Source: UBA2033 sp035345875 (GTDB taxonomy: Bacteria; Spirochaetota; Leptospiria; Leptospirales; Leptospiraceae). Taken from it: a stretch of DNA of 64,000 bases. The translations under genes and the position numbers were made by a program. The notes beneath the pieces were generated by a model that did no database searches, was not told the origin of the DNA, and worked only from the letters and a program-made list of their open reading frames with translations. Within the stretch, counting starts at the first letter, position 1; each line of letters opens with the position of its first letter. Location of the stretch: positions 218,594 to 282,593 of the forward strand of contig DAORDH010000003.1 of the NCBI GenBank assembly GCA_035345875.1. The letters run 5' to 3'. Positions 61,101-64,000 of this stretch are shown here, piece after piece.

Positions 61101-62126
61101 TTGATTTTTAATTTATTAGAAAAAGATATATTACCTGATTTTTTAATTCGGTTAGGAATTCGCAATTTACTAAAAGCTAGACTAGAAGAAGAGAAAAAAG
61201 AAAATCTAGAAGAGCAACAAAAACATTTAAACCAATACATCGAAGATTTAAAGAAAAGTCCCATCGCAATTAATACTGCGGACGCAAATGAACAACACTA
61301 TGAAGTTCCAACAGAATTTTATAAATTTGTTTTAGGCAAGAGAATGAAATACAGTGGGGGCTACTGGCCATTAGGCGCATATACTCTAGATGAATCAGAA
61401 GAAAGTATGTTAAAACTTTCCTGCGAAAGAGCACAATTAAAAGATGGTCTCTCTCTTCTTGACCTAGGTTGTGGCTGGGGTTCTGTATCGCTCTATGTAG
61501 CGGAACATTTTCCAAAATGTAAAATAACAGCTGTATCAAATTCTAAAACACAAAAAGAATACATCGACTCTGTCGCAAAAGAAAAGGGCTTTAAAAACCT
61601 AACAGTGATTACCCGCGACATGAATGAATTCACAATTGATGAAAAATTTGATCGTATTATATCTGTAGAAATGCTTGAACATATGAAAAATTATCAAAAG
61701 CTTTTTGCAAAACTATCGAGTTTTTTAAAACCAGATGGTCTTTTCTTTATTCACATTTTCACACACAAACAATATGCATATCATTTTGAAGTGAGAGATG
61801 AAACAGATTGGATGGCAAAGTATTTCTTTACAGGTGGTATGATGCCATCACACAATTTGTTTTTATACTTTCAGGAAAATTTGAATATAGTAAATCACTG
61901 GGTTGTTAATGGAACACATTATGGCAAAACAAGTGAAGCATGGCTTGCTAATATGGATAAACATAAATCTTCCATTCTTCCTATTTTAGAAAAAACATAT
62001 GGAAAAGAAAATGTAACTAAGTGGTGGTCCTATTGGAGAATTTTTTTCTTGGCTTGTGCAGAACTTTTTTCCTATCGAAAAGGGGAAGAATGGATTGTAT
62101 CTCATTATTTATTTAGAAAAAAATGA
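61101..62126 (+). CDS. Cyclopropane-fatty-acyl-phospholipid synthase-family methyltransferase
   Basis: This 341-residue SAM-dependent enzyme begins at a TTG with AAGGAG seven bases before it. The CFA-family segments are visible: ANEQHYEVPTEFYKFVLGKR, MKYSGGYWP, SAM motif I LLDLGCGWGSVSLYVAEHF, and SVEMLEHMKNY. Family members put a methylene or methyl group on phospholipid acyl chains. It lacks the N-terminal extension of the E. coli enzyme, so it resembles the shorter, sometimes non-cyclopropane, branch. The next gene overlaps by four bases. Confidence 0.88.
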   Translation: MIFNLLEKDILPDFLIRLGIRNLLKARLEEEKKENLEEQQKHLNQYIEDLKKSPIAINTADANEQHYEVPTEFYKFVLGKRMKYSGGYWPLGAYTLDESEESMLKLSCERAQLKDGLSLLDLGCGWGSVSLYVAEHFPKCKITAVSNSKTQKEYIDSVAKEKGFKNLTVITRDMNEFTIDEKFDRIISVEMLEHMKNYQKLFAKLSSFLKPDGLFFIHIFTHKQYAYHFEVRDETDWMAKYFFTGGMMPSHNLFLYFQENLNIVNHWVVNGTHYGKTSEAWLANMDKHKSSILPILEKTYGKENVTKWWSYWRIFFLACAELFSYRKGEEWIVSHYLFRKK

Positions 62127-62659
62127 AATATCTAATCTGGTCTATTCTACTATTTACTCTACAATGCAGCATAAATAGTGCAGATATTCGAAAAGGCAAT
62201 CATCTAGAGAAAGCACAAGAAACATCTGTAGAGGAATTCTTTGAGCGAAGAATGAAGAATAGAACTAAGAAGGTAATAGGAGCAAACTGGGAAATTTTTT
62301 TTGAATCAGAAGATTTCGTTTACTATGGATATCCACTTGTATCTTTTTTTAGAGAAGGAACTTTTGTAGACGAATTCTTCAAAGTAAATCGGACTAAACT
62401 CCAAAATGATTTTCCAGCTTTCCACGAATTTGATGGAATCAAACTTAGAAATCTTTGCTACGATTCTTTAGCGGAATACAGCCGTTCAACGAATGATTCC
62501 CTTTTCCAAAGTTTTAATTGTAAAGCATTTCTGGAACAAGAATCCATAGAGATATTTGCAGACTTGACTTTTAAGAAAGAGAATCAATATAAAATAGAAA
62601 AATATAAAATCATTTTTGATAAGAAAAAACTGAAAAGAGAATCAATTCTAAAATTATAG
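62123..62659 (+). CDS. Exported lipoprotein-like hypothetical protein
   Basis: Not recognised. This 178-residue precursor has a signal peptide with lipobox-like LFTLQC (Cys14) and a mature domain of mixed composition with an aromatic-rich middle (FESEDFVYYGYPLVSFF). It overlaps the preceding methyltransferase gene by four bases (ATGA), so the two are coupled; a lipid-related role follows only from that context. A perfect 9-bp hairpin lies 17 bases after its stop. Confidence 0.6.
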   Translation: MKYLIWSILLFTLQCSINSADIRKGNHLEKAQETSVEEFFERRMKNRTKKVIGANWEIFFESEDFVYYGYPLVSFFREGTFVDEFFKVNRTKLQNDFPAFHEFDGIKLRNLCYDSLAEYSRSTNDSLFQSFNCKAFLEQESIEIFADLTFKKENQYKIEKYKIIFDKKKLKRESILKL

Positions 62660-62676
62660 AACTCAGTCTAATATTA

Positions 62677-62697
62677 TAGATGAGCAAAGCTCATCTA
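62677..62697. terminator. Terminator-like hairpin before the TPM-domain gene
   Basis: TAGATGAGC (62677-62685), a three-base loop AAA and GCTCATCTA (62689-62697) form a perfect 9-bp stem. It lies between the lipoprotein gene and the AAGGAG of the TPM gene (62703-62708), so it may terminate the first transcript or regulate translation of the second. Confidence 0.6.
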
Positions 62698-62720
62698 GTT
62701 TAAAGGAGATTATTAAATCT

Positions 62721-63611
62721 ATGAAAAAAATGCTCGTTGCTTTTGTTGTTAGTTTAATTTTTACGACTACAGCAAACTCTGAAGTAATTGATAATGCGGG
62801 TATGTTTTCAACATCTACACTAACGTCCGCAAACCAAAAATTGGACGAAGTAAAAAGAAAATCTGGTAAAGAATTAGTGATTGAAACAATCGAAGAAGTA
62901 GGACAAGCAGATGCAAATGCACTTGCCCTAGAAAAAGCAAAAGCTCGCAAGGTCAATGGAGTTTATGTTTTAATTTCAAAGAAAGATCGTAAATTAAAAG
63001 TTGAGATTGGAAATAAAACAAAGCTTGTATTTGGCGAATCCGAAAGAAATATTTTAAAAGCAAAATTTGCAGAAGAATTTAAACGCCAAAATTTCGACCA
63101 AGGACTTTTATCATCCGTCGATTACTTTTCTTCTGTAATGGATTCGGCAGTTGCAAGCCAAACAAATAATTATAGTTATCCACACCGGACAGACGCGCCT
63201 ATCGCTTCTAGATCTAGTAGCGGAGGATTCTCTTGGCTCTCAATAATTATATTTGCCGTTTTTGCATTTATTATTTTCAAACTAATTTCTACATTTCTCT
63301 CCAATAGAAATAGTGGGAATATAAATCAACCTTATGGCGGTGGGTATGGTTATGGAAATTCTGGTGGTCCCGGATTTATGGGAACATTCTTAACCGGCTT
63401 ATTAGGTGCAGCAGCTGGTAGCTGGCTCTATGATAAACTAACTGGCCATGATAGTGGTCTTTATGGCAATGACAATTCTAGCTATGACAACTATCGCAGT
63501 AATGACTCAGGTTGGTCTCAATCCGATAGCGACTACTCAAGTGACTCCTCAGACTCAGGCTCAGATTGGGGTGGAAGTGATGGAGGAGATTTTGGTGGGG
63601 GAGACTGGTAA
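62721..63611 (+). CDS. TPM-domain membrane protein (YgcG-like) with Gly/Ser/Asp-rich tail
   Basis: This 296-residue protein has a signal peptide (about 1-20), a TPM domain (about 20-140, VIDNAGMFSTSTLTSANQKL and VYVLISKKDRKLKVEIG), a transmembrane helix (about 170-190) and a low-complexity tail rich in Gly, Ser and Asp that ends GGDFGGGDW. The TPM fold occurs in envelope proteins such as YgcG and in plant photosystem repair factors. The SGGSF-type ending is common in bacterial family members. The role is unknown, and probably in the envelope. Confidence 0.88.
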   Translation: MKKMLVAFVVSLIFTTTANSEVIDNAGMFSTSTLTSANQKLDEVKRKSGKELVIETIEEVGQADANALALEKAKARKVNGVYVLISKKDRKLKVEIGNKTKLVFGESERNILKAKFAEEFKRQNFDQGLLSSVDYFSSVMDSAVASQTNNYSYPHRTDAPIASRSSSGGFSWLSIIIFAVFAFIIFKLISTFLSNRNSGNINQPYGGGYGYGNSGGPGFMGTFLTGLLGAAAGSWLYDKLTGHDSGLYGNDNSSYDNYRSNDSGWSQSDSDYSSDSSDSGSDWGGSDGGDFGGGDW

Positions 63612-63652
63612 TTTAATAAAATATTTTCTTATTTAAAAGTGTAATTTAAAAC

Positions 63653-63683
63653 ATACAGAAAGGACTAATAATCCTTTCTGTAT
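63653..63683. terminator. Perfect 12-bp hairpin after the TPM gene
   Basis: ATACAGAAAGGA (63653-63664) and TCCTTTCTGTAT (63672-63683) with a seven-base loop lie 42 bases after the TPM stop. No T-tract follows directly, but position and symmetry fit a terminator. Confidence 0.6.
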
Positions 63684-63823
63684 AGCTTCGCCTTATCGCA
63701 TTTGTGTGTTTTTATTTTATTAGGTTAGATACTCGGAAAATTGATTACTTTTAACTATAATGGCTTTTTCGATACTGAAAAACAATTGTATAGTTCGATC
63801 TTTTCTGGGTAAGATAGACCTTA

Positions 63824-64000
63824 GTGATCAAATCAAAATTTGGGATCTCTGAAATTCCGACTGTCGTTAAGTGGAGGGTGGAAGCCTCCGCAAAATCAAC
63901 AGAATCGGCTATTAGTAAGTATACCAAAAAAGCTGAGATAGACATACTGAACTACTACATATTTAGTGGACACGATTTTAGGCAAATTGCTTCTCATATT
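63824..64000 (+). CDS. Possible partial gene running off the right edge
   Basis: An open frame starting at GTG 63824 runs to the window edge without a stop (59 codons). The first part, KFGISEIPTVVKWRVEASA, looks like a helix-turn-helix of the kind found at the start of some transposases; the rest is YIFSGHDFRQIASHI. No Shine-Dalgarno is clear. The other intergenic sequence (63684-63823) shows nothing else. It may be the 5' end of an insertion sequence or regulator gene, or chance. Confidence 0.3.
   Translation, partial: MIKSKFGISEIPTVVKWRVEASAKSTESAISKYTKKAEIDILNYYIFSGHDFRQIASHI

Noticed and set aside
63751..63945. A 64-codon minus-strand frame near the right edge
   Set aside because: It is antisense to the possible plus-strand frame, has no start signal, and its hydrophobic N-terminus looks accidental.
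1..64000. tRNA or rRNA genes, CRISPR arrays, rolling-circle origins or complete insertion sequences
   Set aside because: I found no cloverleaf-like sequence, regularly spaced direct repeats, transposase with terminal repeats, or replication origin with DnaA boxes that I could support by reading; short or diverged ones could be missed.

Overview
The window is AT-rich chromosomal DNA. It most resembles a spirochaete of the order Leptospirales, probably a poorly characterised Leptospiraceae. That placement is my inference from gene content: two class III adenylate cyclases (one with CHASE2), a small Cys-rich lipoprotein of a type I know from Leptospira, permissive lipoboxes, two SGNH proteins resembling the leptospiral DUF1574 family, an ethylmalonyl-CoA mutase (MeaA) with its GTPase MeaB, and ExbB/ExbD genes scattered apart. 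No rRNA, tRNA, CRISPR array, complete insertion sequence or prophage is recognisable.

Layout. 0-8.3 kb: two adenylate cyclases, a large LamG lipoprotein, a nucleotidyltransferase-like gene with a small partner, menaquinone methyltransferase and a fatty-acid-hydroxylase-type membrane enzyme. 8.3-15.1 kb: a secreted papain-like protease with fibronectin repeats, an orphan ExbD, a TfoX-domain protein with a histone-like tail, a VWA lipoprotein overlapping meaB. 15.2-21.4 kb: a Phd/PIN toxin-antitoxin module followed closely by an HD hydrolase, apt, then a plus-strand cluster (zinc-ribbon/TPR protein, SDR, low-molecular-weight phosphatase, NDH-2). 21.4-29.6 kb, minus strand: a membrane protein and, closely packed, an HtrA-like protease, a degenerate HtrA-like paralogue and a 1352-residue helicase-nuclease. 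29.7-36.9 kb: a membrane HATPase, a small lipoprotein, an intergenic repeat block, ethylmalonyl-CoA mutase and a membrane protein/methyltransferase pair. 37-46.4 kb: an inverted-repeat-rich intergenic region, an ALDH-response regulator-histidine kinase-SDR operon, an acyltransferase-SGNH pair, cNMP-binding protein plus ExbB, and UspA plus CBS. 46.4-47.2 kb: a stretch without an intact gene but with coding-like remnants. 47.2-51.2 kb: an MBOAT plus two SGNH proteins, with a perfect hairpin around the MBOAT start codon. 51.3-64 kb: a YwqK-repeat lipoprotein, rpmG (short and easy to miss), a DksA-like protein that has lost its zinc cysteines, an FGE-fold lipoprotein, a transporter, a zinc carboxypeptidase, an O-antigen ligase-like protein, a cyclopropane-synthase-like methyltransferase and a TPM-domain protein.

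How the genes work together. Two themes recur. One is cAMP signalling: two cyclases and a possible cAMP-binding effector. The other is surface and envelope modification: MBOAT/SGNH, acyltransferase/SGNH, an O-antigen ligase-like protein and many lipoproteins. The least conventional items are the operon-like run of protease, pseudoprotease and helicase-nuclease; the protein with the same zinc ribbon at both ends; the start-codon hairpin; and the toxin-antitoxin-HD hydrolase cluster with a 10-bp palindromic operator candidate.
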